64,000 nt of DNA from Ricinus communis (lineage: Eukaryota > Streptophyta > Magnoliopsida > Malpighiales > Euphorbiaceae). Below, piece after piece: positions 12,562-24,594 of the stretch. Within the stretch, counting starts at the first letter, position 1; each line of letters begins with the position of its first letter. The stretch is from the NCBI RefSeq assembly GCF_019578655.1, contig NC_063258.1, positions 27,594,802-27,658,801 on the forward strand, written 5' to 3'. Made by a program: the position numbers and the translations under genes. The notes under the pieces were generated by a model that saw nothing but the letters and a program-made list of their open reading frames with translations, was not told the origin of the DNA and searched no databases.

Positions 12562-13260
12562 TATAAATCATTTAAATTGAAATTCTTTTTATGATAAATT
12601 AATAAAGTCACCATATATATCAATAAAATATATAAAGTACATATCAAAATTTTAACAAATATTTTTATATTCAGCTTTTAGTTAAGGAACCTAAAGGAAA
12701 AAATAATAAATAGAAAGACCAACGAATTGGTGTGTTCTTTCTCCCTTTTTTTTTGTTTTGTTTTGTTTATTATTTTATTACGTTTATAGAGTATTAATTC
12801 TAGTTTGAATAGGAAGAAATATAATATAATATTATGAGTTAGAAATTTAATAATATAGAGTTCATATATCGCATTGGTTTTAAAATTAATAATATAAATC
12901 ATTTAAATAGAAATTGATTCTGTGAAAAATTAACAAAATTACCATATATCAATAAAATATATAATGTACAATATCAAGATTTTAACAAATGTTTTTAGAT
13001 TCAGCTTTTAGTTAAGGAAAGAGTGCAACCTTAAAGGAAAAAGAATAAATAACAAAGACCGAAGAATTAAGTGCAACCTAAAGTAAAAAAGATAATAAAT
13101 AAGAATTGGTGTGTTCTTACTGCCTTTTGTTTATTTTCTTATTATTTTATAAAGTATCAATTCTAGTTTGAATAGGAAGAAAATAATAGTATGAGCTCAT
13201 TTATACGAGTTAGAAATTTAATAATATATACTTCATAGATCACATTGGTTTAAAATTTAA
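12562..13260. repeat. tandem duplication of a ~330-370 bp non-coding unit
   Basis: Unit 1 (12562-12891) and unit 2 (12892-13260) share the same blocks in order: ATATAAATCATTTAAAT, ACCATATAT, CAGCTTTTAGTTAAGGAA, GAATTGGTGTGTTCTT, AATTCTAGTTTGAATAGG and GAGTTAGAAATTTAATAATA. Unit 2 is longer by a small internal repeat around GTGCAACCT. No coding potential is seen. Confidence 0.8.
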
Positions 13261-15017
13261 TATATAGAGTTAATAATATATATGTTGTATGTATTTTTAA
13301 TACCGGTAGGCTCAAGAAAGAGGACGAAATTTTGAAAAACAGAAACAAAATATGAGAAGAGAATTTCTTTTTATTTAAAAAAAAAAAAAAAAAAAAAAGA
13401 ATTTTTAAGGGCAGGTTCTGTTCCTACCGAACAACATATATCCTTAATTAACATGGTAGCTCATGCAAGTGGCAGAAATACTTTGTCCTGAGAGTCACAG
13501 CCGCCATAAAATACCTAATTGTTGTTTAAGACCATCTCAAACACAACACCATACACCTAACCAACTAAGGGATTATATATGGAAAAAGAAAAAGAAAAAT
13601 TATGTATTATTAAATGAGGTAATGACCGTTTGATTGTTGGTATGCTATGCCTCTTTTTAATTGGCTTTTCCATACACCTTACCACGGTTCCCACTGGTTT
13701 ATTCAGAACTTCCTGGAATAGTGCTTCTTATTCCGGTTTTGTTTGTTTTCCATTTCAGATTTTGGCGGTTTTTTATTCGGTTCCTATCTATCCGGTTTTC
13801 CATTTATATAAGAGAAAAATTTAATATAAAAAAAAAAAAAAGTATTTTCTTTTAAAAGAAAACAATACTTAACTTCAACTATCATATTTATTTTGATCTT
13901 CAATTTCTTCTTGCTTCTTTTATGGTAATATTTACACCTTATTTAACATATAGTCAGCCCTTTAATATTATTAAGTGAGAGTCGTAGCTAAACAATAATA
14001 AATTATCAATTTCTTCTTATTTTAGTATAAGATAGCTATATATTGCTCGCCATGTTCATATACATAAATATTTTTAGAATTCGTTGATTAATATTTGTGT
14101 ATTTATTCTGCTGTTTTCTTCCTTTCCCCACATGATTATGTCCTTTTGTAGGCCGTCCTGATGACTTTGTTCGAATCCATTCATATTTTCTATCTGTACT
14201 TAAACTACATAGAAAGATTCCCTTCACCACCGTGGCCATGAATCGGCCAAGTCCCCAACAAGTTCAACTTGCACTTAATTAATCAGTTAAGTTAAAGAAC
14301 CAACGATTAAGCAGTTTTTGTGACCGACAACAGTTTCATTTGGCATTTGCATACAGCGGCAGCGTGAAAAAGGACATTAAGACATAATGGTGTCTGTTCC
14401 TTCATCCTTTGGGGTTAGTGAACTTGTTGTCTTTCGCTGATAAAAGAAATCTTAATTGCAGGATGAACCTGACTGCCACAAATCACTAATAGCGACAGTA
14501 TTACGCCCTTGCATGCATCTTGGCCTTGCATCATGTCGGAAGCATGCCTGACTCATATATGCTACATACATTACATTACATTATAATTGTTTTTAGATTA
14601 AATATGATCCAAAAGTCTATAATTTCATTTCCAATATCTAAATTCATTTATTTTCTCCTTAAAATTCTTACTTGCTAGCTATAGCCATGTCTTGTTTTAA
14701 TCCAAATATGTCATAATATTAATAAAAGTGAGACGGGCAACTATTTTAAAGTAATCCCAGTAATTCTTAGGTTAGAAATGTTTTTGATATCCAAATAGAA
14801 TGTACTTTAACATAGTATAAAATTTGAATCAGTATGAAGATAGTTTAGCTGCCTCCTCATAGCTCAGCCATTAAAAGTTACATAAATGTATTAATAAAAA
14901 CTATTAACTTTAAATTTTATGAAGATAGTTATGACAGTTACAAGGAGGACTTAGCAACTAAAAGCACTAATATAAACATAAGGGAGATAACTTATGGACA
15001 AATTATCAAATACCCCT
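13261..15017. other. intergenic
   Basis: This contains a long A run at about 13378-13399 and otherwise AT-rich DNA. Overlapping frames near 13630-13855 are hydrophobic, low complexity and not recognised. Confidence 0.4.
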
Positions 15018-15389
15018 CTAACTTGTAGTTCAAAGTTAAATAATTTCAACAAATAGACCTATAACTTCTATTTAAAGGTTAAATAAATCTAAATATTGAC
15101 TAAAACTAATGATATTGACAGCAACGTTGTTAATGATGATCTAGTAAAGTCAATGATAATATGCAATAATTATTTTAATTTTTTTGATAAAACATAAAAA
15201 TATTTAATATAAAAAATTTAAATTTAGATTTTATTTTAAAATATTAAAAATTAATTTTATTTAAATTAACTAATTTAAATAATAAGTATGATAAACATAT
15301 TAATTATTTTTTAAATATAAATCTATTTAGCTCTTAAATAGAAATTATTAAAATAGTTGAAATTACATTTATTTACTCGATAAGTTATG
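15018..15389. mobile_element. candidate MITE with long imperfect inverted repeats
   Basis: The left end (15018-15093: TAACTTGTAG, TAATTTCAACAAAT, ATAACTTCTATTTAAAGG, TAAATAAATCTA) is matched by the reverse complement of the right end (15315-15389: TAACTTATCG, GTAATTTCAACTATTT, ATAATTTCTATTTAAGAG, TAAATAGATTTA). The inside is very AT-rich and non-coding. Size (about 370 bp) and structure fit a miniature inverted-repeat element. I could not fix the exact ends or a target duplication, so the superfamily is unknown. Confidence 0.55.
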
Positions 15390-17583
15390 TTCTCAAGCTC
15401 TAATTTCCGTTCTCCTTTGACTTGTTCTTTTGTTTTACAGGTCCCTTTATTCTTTTATAGACCAACATCAATCATCTTTAGCCAATACCAAATCAATTAT
15501 GAAACTTTATTTAAAAGCCTAAATGGACTTGACATTCAGCTAATAAACACATGCTTCCATTGTTTTTCTTACAAAATTCTTTTCTTTCTATTTTCTTAAT
15601 GATTTTGTTTATTTTCAATCATTAAGTAGGTTTAAGATTTTGAGCCAATTTTTTTCTTCAAATAAATTTAGTCAGCATTTCAATTATGGTTAACTAGGAA
15701 ATGAAGCCAGAGTTTGATTGAGATGATAAGTCCAACCAAATTAGAATACTATATTTTGCTAGATTATTGCTTGCTTTGCTGTTTTCTATGTGAATGTGGA
15801 GTGAAATTTTATCCTATACCCTTTCTTATTCAAAGTTTTATCCTATATTTTATAAATCAGAAATTGTTAGAAAATTTAATTAATAACAATTTGATATATA
15901 AGTACATTAATGCATGTCATTATATCATTTAAGAATTTATACTTTCTACTAAGGAAATTAAATACTTGCTATTAAATCAATTTAGACATTATATTCAATA
16001 AAATATAAAAAAAAAAAATAAAGAATCACAGATTATTCAAAAATTAGAAAAATATAGCAAAAGCAAATTAAATTGAAATTCGTACACAAAATTACATAAC
16101 TTATAGTCACCATCCCTCTTTCTATATGAGAATTCACAAATGGACTGAAACATGCAAAGAAAATAAAAAGTTTTATCTACAAATTTATATGCAAAAAAAT
16201 AAAATCAAATGTTATAATCATTTATCTAGATAATATGTGATTTTGAATTCGTAATTTTTTAATTTATTTGAAATTTAGAAACGTTAACAATTCAAATTAG
16301 TAGCTACCAACTCAACGCCATGATTCAACCTATTACAGGGTACGTAGCGGCAGGTATCAGACCATCCAACTAACTTCATCTGTATGTCTATGTTTGACTT
16401 AGAGTTTCCTATTGTTGTCTTTTGGACAATGTTTTATACCCTTCATTAGGTTGCTGCAATCATGTGATTAATGTTTTTCTTTTCTTTGTTCATAATTACC
16501 TATCTCAATAATTTAGTTTAATATCTTTTTCTTTATTTTCTTATTGGACTAATGTTTTTCAACTTATTTAAAACAAATAATACTACATCATAATAAATGT
16601 TTAGTTTGCCTAACGGTAAAATGGTATAAACGATATAAATTTATTGAGTGATATATTCAATTTCTATCTAATAAACTATCTTTCATTTATTAATTTTAAA
16701 AATTAATTAATGTTCCTTTTGTTATTTTTCTCTGTACTATTTCTTTTCAAATATTATGCTTGAGCAGTATAGATGTTTCATTTTGTGATAATACCTAACA
16801 TAGAATAATGATAGTGTGGTTGGTTAATATTTTTATTTTGTGAAACGTTTTTACCGGTTTAAATTTGAGTCGTTTTGTCCATTAAATATTGATAAAATTA
16901 TTTAGATAGAAACAAATTAGGAAGAGAAAAGACTGTTGCTCATGCTAATTGCTAAAATACAGAAAATAGTGTTTTTTTGTTTTTCTTTTATATAAATTAA
17001 TTAAGATATTCTTTGAATCACGATAATTTAGAATCACGTCTAAGAGAATTTTATTTTCATTAGTGATCATAGACTGATAGTCTTTCATTCTATAATCTAG
17101 ATGTTTGTAGGTTTTTCTTTTTTTGAACCAGTGAAATTAAATTGGAGTAATTTTCAATTTCATTATAAAATTTTAATTTAGTTTATTTCAATCATCAAAG
17201 TTTAATTGAGTTTTGATTTAGTCATTCACCATTGAAATATTAATACATCGCATTTTCTCTTACATAATCACTTTTTTTATCAGCTATTTTACAGTTGAAA
17301 CGAATCAAAAAAGAATTTATGACAAAACTGGAACTAATTGCAAAAGGGGCAACTTACAAATTGTAGCAATTAATTTCATTGATTAGAGTATAAAGGCCAG
17401 TACATACAACATGAACTAACTTGATCTTTGAAGAGCTCGGCAGGGTCAGAGTTGTCAACTGTAAATTATCCAGTAGGCCTGTTTCCAGTGTCCCACTTGC
17501 CAATTCTTGAAAATTCTTTAACCAAACCAAAAAATGAATCAATTAATGAAAGGAGTATATAATTCAAAAAGAATTTTCAGTGT
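15390..17583. other. intergenic, AT-rich
   Basis: No recognisable gene. Small frames at 15387-15932 (plus) and 17354-17542 (minus) have no domain signature and biased composition. Confidence 0.4.
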
Positions 17584-17913
17584 TCATGACCCGAAGATGT
17601 TAAACCGGCAAAGAGGACAAGAACTGCTGTTAGAGAGCCAAGAGGAGATACAAGCTGCATGGTATACATGGCCACACTGAACTTGCTTTCCGCCCATGTC
17701 TGATTGAAAACCCTCCATGCACACCGAACAAACACTATCATCGTCCTCTGTAGAAACAGAAACCATTGGCATGTTGGCCACTAAAGAGTTCGATACTGAG
17801 ATTTGATGCAAGAAATTATGTGGCAAAGTGAGACACTCCTCCATGTCAAAGCTTACATCAATTATACAGGTTGAGAAAGCGTTGGACTTGGAGTTTGAAG
17901 ATACAGTTGCCAT
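17584..17913 (-). CDS. small RING-H2 zinc-finger protein (copy 2)
   Basis: A single-exon frame of 109 residues, paralogous to 11956-12285. It keeps all RING-H2 ligands: CSVCMEGF, CGHVYHAACISSW and CPLC. The N-terminus (CIIDVSFDMEECLTLP) is also conserved between the two copies, which suggests selection beyond the finger. A probable E3 ubiquitin ligase by family. The protein ends in FNIFGS where copy 1 ends in FNISATGK. The spacing of about 5.3 kb and same orientation indicate tandem duplication followed by insertion or growth of non-coding DNA. The start is the first ATG after the TATA box. Confidence 0.88.
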   Translation of the reverse strand: MATVSSNSKSNAFSTCIIDVSFDMEECLTLPHNFLHQISVSNSLVANMPMVSVSTEDDDSVCSVCMEGFQSDMGGKQVQCGHVYHAACISSWLSNSSSCPLCRFNIFGS

Positions 17914-17985
17914 TTTGAAAACTCTGAAAGAAAGAAAAAGATTGATATGAAGGAAGGAAAGTGATGATCTCTGTAGATAGGATTT

Positions 17986-17994
17986 AATTTATAG
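17986..17994 (-). promoter_or_regulatory. TATA box of RING-H2 copy 2
   Basis: The minus strand reads CCTATAAATTAAAT about 75 nt upstream of the ATG at 17913. Confidence 0.5.
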
Positions 17995-17999
17995 GGAGC

Positions 18000-20329
18000 A
18001 GTCAGAACACAAAATTTGAAGAAGTGGAAACTGTAGGGAACTTTCGCAAGTAAATAATTAAATTTAAGGGAGCGTTGCTCGGACTTGGAGACTGTCAGCT
18101 ATGGCAACTAACAGTGGCCCTCACTCGGCAACCAGTGGTCCTACAGCCGCCAAATATTCCTCCAGACAAGAAAATGATGCGAAATGCATTAACAACACGT
18201 TAGCAATTGTTCCAAAAAGAAAAAAGGGACTTTATAGCAGAATTATAGGTCTTGATCAATATTTCGATAACAATTGAAATATTTCTATTTCAATATATAT
18301 ATATATATATATATATATTTCTATTTATATATTAAATTGATATATATTTTTTAATTTTAAATAATAAAATATATATTAATTAATAATATTAAAATATAAA
18401 ATATTTATATATGCATATCAGTTTTTTACTGTACTGTGAATTAGACATCCAATATAAATATAAAATTTTCTAACTTCTTACCATATCAACAGGTCAAACA
18501 ACCTTGACAAAGTGGCTGCACTAGTAAATAACGAATCTGAATTAATTAATTGATGCATGCGTTTAATGTGGTAAGTGACCATGCTTTAAGAATATAAAAA
18601 TTATTAAAAGATGAAGCATATATAGTAAATTTCTCATTAAGTGTTTATTATTATAATTTAAATATAAATTCAATCTATTCCTTATTTCGAATAAAAAAGA
18701 CTAAATATCTTTTCAAGTTAAATGATAATTAAAAGAATGATTGGTTTCAATGAAAATAATCCCAAATGACGTAGATAATTTTATGTTTTTCTTTTTGTGC
18801 CCTATTGTTTATATAAAAACAAGTTATATTTTTTTTAAGGAGTAAATAACTTGCTATTACATGATAAAAATAGAGTTTATGTTATGCATAGATTGAGGGT
18901 AATTGAAAGGGAGAGGAAGAGAATAAAAAAGGGAACTAATTCTAATTATGTTTCTATTAAAATATTTTAGAAGAGGAGAAGAATAGTACGAAAATAATTC
19001 TCATTTAGTAAAGGTTGAAATTAATTAGAAAATAATTCTAATTATGTTTTTATTTAGTGACAAATTTCGTATCCTTTTGTGCAGCAAAAATAAAAGAATT
19101 TCTTCTTTATTACTCTCGATTTACTATCAATTATTAAATGATTGATTTATAAATAATGATTATTAAATTTAAATTATATGTTACTTTTTATTATTTAAAT
19201 ATATAATATATCTTTTTTGAAATAAAAGAAGTCTTTCATTAAAAATAATTAATAAGTACAATTTGTAATAGACAAGAAAAACATAACTACCTTCAATAAA
19301 TACATATTAATCTTGTAATAAAGATGAACTTTTTCTCTAAATTTCACTAATTATGTTGACGGAACACAGAATATGACGGTGGTTTACGGTGAAGAGTTTT
19401 TCCAAATCTTAATACTTCAAAATTGTCACAGGTCCGGTAGTGAAGAACAATACGACAAAACAATCTCTTTATCAAAGAAGCGCTAAGAATTGCGCTTGTT
19501 GCAAAGGGAAGGTAACCATAATCGTATCGTCTCTTACTATTCATTGTATACAGCATCTTAGCTACGTTTAGTACAACGATAAGAAACACATTCCATTCAG
19601 TGGCTATATTAAGCCACATATTGATTTTATTGTCATTTGATAAGTCTTTAAAATATTCTAATCTTTTGAATACTATAATCAAAATTATCATAACTCATGA
19701 TAGAAGATAAACAAATTTCATTAAATGAAGGCAAACTAACTCCCATAAAAAAGTACAAAATAAAATATTCATAATATTTAATCAACAAAATTAACAAACA
19801 ATTAAAAAAAGTAAATATAAAATAAGATCTTAAACGAATTTTTAACTAAAATAAATTCATTTTCATTAGTGGAAGGCTTTGATTTATTTTCGGATACTTT
19901 AGCAGTCAAAGAATCTTCTTCCATATATCTTTAATTCGTCATCTGTTTATCCAAATTCACTATTAAATAAAAAAAATTTATTTACAATTAAAATATATAA
20001 ACTCTCATCAATTCACAAAAGTAAGATGAAAACATAATTTGATTATTTCATTGTGACTGTAAAAATTATTAGAAAATAAAAAATAAATTTTTTTATTGGA
20101 GCCGAGAGCTGTTCATTCTAATGATTCTCATACTGTAAACTCAAGACAAGATAAATCCTCAAGCTAAGATCGTATAGAGGCAGCTTTGCCATGAGAGGTC
20201 TTTGTGCTCTTTTGGATCCTTATAGCCGAGTTAGTCCTTTTGAATCATAGAAGAACAGATCGTGTAACCTAATAGCTCATAACCAAAGGATCGAGAGGAA
20301 GAGATGAATAGTTTAGAAAACTATAAAGA
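18000..20329. other. intergenic with TA microsatellite and one unassigned frame
   Basis: An uninterrupted TA run occupies about 18292-18318. A 114-codon minus-strand frame at 19347-19691 has fairly normal amino-acid composition (YDYGYLPFATSAILSASL) but I recognise no family, splice context or promoter for it. The rest is AT-rich and featureless. Confidence 0.4.
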
Positions 20330-20390
20330 GAGAATTTTATTTCTTGATTGATAAAAAAAAACTTGCTTGCTTCCATTACTCAAGACTTCT

Positions 20391-20401
20391 CTTTATATAG
20401 A
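20391..20401 (-). promoter_or_regulatory. pregenomic-RNA-type promoter TATA box
   Basis: The minus strand reads CTCCTCTATATAAAGAGAAG, downstream of all the viral frames, which is where caulimovirids keep the promoter for their terminally redundant transcript. An AATAAA follows at about 20336-20343 (minus). The TATA sequence is seen; the viral role is inferred from position. Confidence 0.6.
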
Positions 20402-20424
20402 GGAGCCCTAATACAATAAGACAG

Positions 20425-20452
20425 AAAAGATAAGGTGGGAATCTTATCTTTT
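20425..20452. repeat. GATA-containing palindrome, copy 1
   Basis: AAAAGATAAG, an 8-bp spacer and CTTATCTTTT form a perfect 10-bp inverted repeat. A near-identical copy lies at 20590-20617. Both are upstream of the TATA box in the viral sense, and both arms contain GATAAG, a plant GATA-factor or I-box type motif. Confidence 0.75.
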
Positions 20453-20589
20453 ACACATGTCTTCCTAAGAAGAAAATATGAGATTTTCCACTTACAAAAA
20501 GATAAATTCTATCATCTCCTAAAAAGACAGAAAATAATACACTTACATAGAGATATCACATGCAGAAAATAATACATCTAATAGGACGA

Positions 20590-20617
20590 AAAAGATAAGA
20601 TTGGAATCTTATCTTTT
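20590..20617. repeat. GATA-containing palindrome, copy 2
   Basis: Same arms (AAAAGATAAG and CTTATCTTTT) and same 8-bp spacing as at 20425-20452, 165 bp away. Only three bases of the spacer differ. Confidence 0.75.
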
Positions 20618-20683
20618 TATACCTTTATATTTTGAATTATGGAGGAGAGAGATGGTCTTTATTTCCAGCAAAAGGATGAGTCA

Positions 20684-21493
20684 TTACGGACCACTATCAT
20701 CATCCATGGGCTGAGAATCTTGCATAATGGCATCTTTTTGTTCAGTGGTCAAACTTGGATCATCTAGTAGAGTCGGCAGTATAGGTAAAGTGGATCGTTC
20801 AATAATGGAGTGTTCAGTCCATAGATTATCAGGTCCATTGTAAGTGCAGACAAGTGGTATAGAAATATTGGTCCTTCCTAAATCATTTCTCAATTGTAGA
20901 GTGAGCTTCAATTCCCTTGTTATTGGCGGAGGAGCAAGATGCAAGAGCATTTTAATTGTTTTCCAATAATGACAGATGTTTTGGGTGGCATAGGTGTCTT
21001 CTGAGAGCTTAAAGTAAGGCTTGTGAAGAATATAGATGGCATGATATCCTGAAGCCTTGAAGTCATTATCTGTGAACAATTTGTTTTCATGAATGATTTT
21101 GAGGAGATCCTTTTTCCATTGGTATGGGGTTTTGAACCAAGTGAGATATTTCCATGGATATGTTCCTGCATTTGTATCAATATTGAAGAAGTATAGGAGG
21201 TCCATGACTGGTACTTCTATAGCATGATGACAAACTGTGGAAAGACACCATAGAAATCATAATTCACTTTCAATTTGTGGATGAGTAGGTGAAAGGTGAT
21301 AGATTAAGCACCAAAGGTAATCTGGATAGAAGAAATTGAGTTGGATGGGTAGTGAGAAAGTCTGTTGGATGATTGTCAAATAATGAAACATCATATTTTT
21401 AGCAAAATTATGGACTTGTTTGGTTGTGAGACTTGTAGGAAGGTCTGGTGGTGAGGGAGGTTGCAGAGGGTTTTTTGAAGACGAAGAGGCCAT
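20684..21493 (-). pseudogene. endogenous caulimovirid downstream ORF (unknown function)
   Basis: A frame starting MASSSSKNPLQPP at 21493 continues to 20684 with only one in-frame stop (21257-21259) in about 270 codons. It follows RNase H in the same frame, so it could be the polyprotein end or a second ORF. The C-terminal part contains YPWKYLTWFKTPYQWKKDL and ends in an acidic DDDSGP tail. I recognise no enzyme motif. Some florendoviruses have a second ORF at this position, which is the best guess. Other parts of the insertion are more badly broken. Confidence 0.6.
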
Positions 21494-21599
21494 GAAGATT
21501 ATCGGAAGATTAACTGTTGAGGTGAGGAGGACAATAGGTTGGGGATTTGGTCGTGGCTTTGATAGTCTGGATAAGAAATCTGGGATGAGGTTTCTTGTT

Positions 21600-23309
21600 C
21601 TTTTTATATGCTGAACTTCAAAATCATACCTGCTAAACCATGATTTTAATCTCAATAATTGAGGTTCTAGTAAGGCCTTTTGGTTGGACTCAAGGATTTT
21701 TGGAAATGAAGAGTTATCCATTCGGACCAAGAAGTGTTGACCAATCAGGAAAAATTCAAACTTTTTTATCCCATATTTGACTGCTAGAATTTCTTTATAT
21801 GTTGAATGGTAATGCTTTTCTGATGGAGAAAATTGTCCTGATGCATATCCACACAGTTATTCCTTGTTATTGAGATATTCAAGAAGAATTGCCCCAATGC
21901 ATGATCGGATGCGTCAGTTTGTAGGATAAGATGTCCTGTAGACGGAATGGTAAGGGGTGGAGGATTGTGAGCCAATTCTTTCAGTCTCTTGACAGCTGTT
22001 GTATGTTATGTTCCCCAAGGGAGAGGATTCTTTTTGAGCATTTTGGAAAGATGACATGTGTAACTGGATAGGTGTGGTATGGCTTCCCTGACATAGTTTA
22101 GTATCCCAAGAAATTGCTGAATTTGCTTTACAGAGAGATTCTCATCTGAAAAATACTTTTGGATGATAGCAAGGAATTGTTTCAGGAGTTGATGATGATC
22201 CTCAGCCGTTTCTGAGAATAAGAGAATATCATCAATGTAGATAAGAGAGGAGTAAAGGATAGACCCAAATATTTCTATATTTATTTTTTAGAACTGAAAA
22301 TGGGCTGTTTTGAGCCCAAAAGGCATGACCGTCCATTGATATTGGGCGTTTGGGATACAAAAAGTTATTTTGTATCTTTCTGAAGGATGGATACCCAATT
22401 GCCAAAATCCAGCTTTGAGATCAAATTTTGAATAGAATTGGGCCTTTTGAATGTGAACTTTTAGGTTCGAAATGCGAGAAAGAGGAAATTTGTTGTCTTG
22501 TAAAAAATGATTTAGAGGCTTGTAATCAATGACAAGTCTCTTTTTTCCTCTTAGTTTTTCAGATCTTTTTTCCACAAAAAAGGCTTGACAGGCCCATTGT
22601 GAGGTTGTAGGCTCGATGAGGCCTTGTTGTAACAGAGTCAGGCATTCCGATCTGGCAAGAGCTAGATCTGGAGGAGACATTCCTAGATGGGTAGCTTTTG
22701 TTGGATTGATGTCTTCGTTAAGCTTGAAAGGGAGGCTGATATAGAACTGGGGATTCTTTCACAAGGGTAGAGGGTGGTGAAAATGTGAATAGGATTCTGG
22801 ACAAAAAGGAAGGAATTTTTCCTTGTATTGCAGGAATGGTGGTTCTGTTTCTGCTATGGTGAACAGATTAGATGTATCTGTGTATGGACGAAATTGCCTC
22901 TTGAACTTTATTCCATTGGGAAGAATTTGAAGCTTTTGAGCTTGATAATAAACATCAAAACCTATTAAGAGGTTTTTATTTGGAAGATCTGAGCAATGAT
23001 ATACGTCCATACCACACAATCAGGAAAGAACTATATCTTGATTTTTTATTTTGTGATCAAGGTAGTCTTAAAAGTTTGGCCATTTGCCGCTCTGAAAAAC
23101 TGAATATGAGATTTTCAGTATTCAAATGGGAGGACTTCAGGATTTATCATGCTTCTCTGAGCTCCAGTGTCAAAGAAAGTTATGACTGGAACAGGTTTTG
23201 CATACCTTGAAGGTAAGACTTGTATAGGAACATAAGAAACTGGAGGAATCTTAGTAGCAAGTTGAGATAACTCGGGAACTGGAGATGGAGAAAAAGGGTA
23301 CTGCATCAC
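21600..23309 (-). pseudogene. endogenous caulimovirid protease, reverse transcriptase and RNase H
   Basis: The protease part (23115-23309) has the aspartic-protease motif FFDTGAQRSM. The reverse transcriptase part (about 22020-22740) has RLVIDYKPLN, FYSKFDLKAGFWQ, MPFGLK and the catalytic YIDD at 22228-22239. RNase H begins near 21925 with LQTDASDHALG and ends near 21550 with the FLSRLSK type tail. The frame shifts more than once: a stop falls between MPFGLK and YIDD (about 22288), and another break lies inside RNase H near 21850. The enzymes would copy pregenomic RNA into DNA; this copy cannot make a working polyprotein. No integrase domain follows. Confidence 0.85.
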
Positions 23310-23336
23310 ATTTGTCAGAATGTCTTTCTCTTCTTT

Positions 23337-24379
23337 TCAGGTAAGACTGATCATGAAAATTGAAATTTTATTGTCATCATAATATGAAGAGAATTCTTCT
23401 GAAGAATCAGTAAAGTCTGAATGTTCTTCTTCTATTCCAAAGAGACTTTCTAGAGTGAGATCGTCTTGTTCTGATAAGAGAGACTCTATATCTTCTTCAA
23501 ATAAACCTGGTAGAGACATGGACATGCTAACTTGCTGGACCATCTTTGCTGCCTTTTCCGGATTTTGAGGGCAATCCTTAGCATAATGCCCTTTCTTTCG
23601 GCAGATGTAGCAATTTTTTGATTTGTTGCCTTGATTCCTTTTTTCCGAAAGTACCTGAATTTCTTTTTACGTGGCCTTTTTCCTCTAAATTCTTTACTTT
23701 TTTCACGAGAGTATTTTTGAAAATAGTGTTTGATTTTCTTCTTGTGACTAGAGCAGGCACAATTGGAGGACTTGCATTTAATCTTGAGGTGGCTTTTGTT
23801 ACAGGCTTTTTGAATAATCAAATCTCGTTGAGACAGTCTCCTGAATAATTATTGTTGGTCATATAATCTCTTGATAGAGGAGAGAGTAAACTGTCAGATT
23901 TCTCCAATTGTAATGGAGGTAACTGGCCTGTTTGTTACGGCGATCATGTTATTGACTTCTGGTTGTATCTCATCTGGTAATGAGGTGATGAAAGTATATT
24001 TCAACGTATCATCGTTGTCGTGCCCTCCATTGACATAATATAATTTGGACATTGCAGAATAATGTCTTTCCAAATCTTTGATTTTCAACGAACAACATTT
24101 TTTATCAAAGTATTTATGTTTTTATTGTCGTATAATGAGATCATAACTTCCAAGGAACTGGTTATGGAGGACTGTAACCGCAGCTGATGGAGTTGGCAAA
24201 GTCACAAATTGGAGTATGGTATATTCAGGCTGTGATTGGAACCAATCTCTTAAACTGCCTGTGAATCTCGTTACGAATTCAGCAAGAACCTTTTTAAGTG
24301 TGGCACCATCAAAAGTCATTTGAAGATCAATCCATGCCAAAAATTCAGAAAGTTTATCTCTCCATTTTGATGGAGGCAA
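23337..24379 (-). pseudogene. endogenous caulimovirid capsid region with CCHC zinc knuckle
   Basis: Frames at 24122-24379 (WRDKLSEFLAWIDLQMTF, LRDWFQSQPEYT) and 23894-24088 (ERHYSAMSKLYYVNGG, SLPDEIQPEVNNMI) fit the core capsid region of plant pararetroviruses. A lysine/arginine-rich stretch follows, then CYICRKKGHYAKDC at about 23571-23613, a perfect C-x2-C-x4-H-x4-C nucleic-acid-binding knuckle. An acidic, Ser-rich linker (23380-23540) leads to the protease. The pieces lie in different frames, so there are several frameshifts. Confidence 0.75.
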
Positions 24380-24594
24380 ATCATTAAAGGTGAACCAAGG
24401 TCCCGTTCCAGTTGTAGGTATTGACCTTGGGTGTGAAGCTCCAGTAGGAACAAAATATGATTGTGCATCCTATGTGCCATCTTCAGGCTCCACTACTTCT
24501 GGGTTGGATTCAGTAGTGGAGGTGTTCATGAGAATTTCTGTTATATTAACCATTTCAGAGGTATTTGAAAAAGAATCGGAATCATAAAGGCTGA

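Noticed and set aside
19347..19691. 114-codon minus-strand frame as a gene
   Set aside because: No recognised domain, promoter or splice context; length can arise by chance.
21420..21614. plus-strand frames within the viral region (also 22980-23210, 24390-24587, 25082-25518)
   Set aside because: They are antisense shadows of the minus-strand viral frames.
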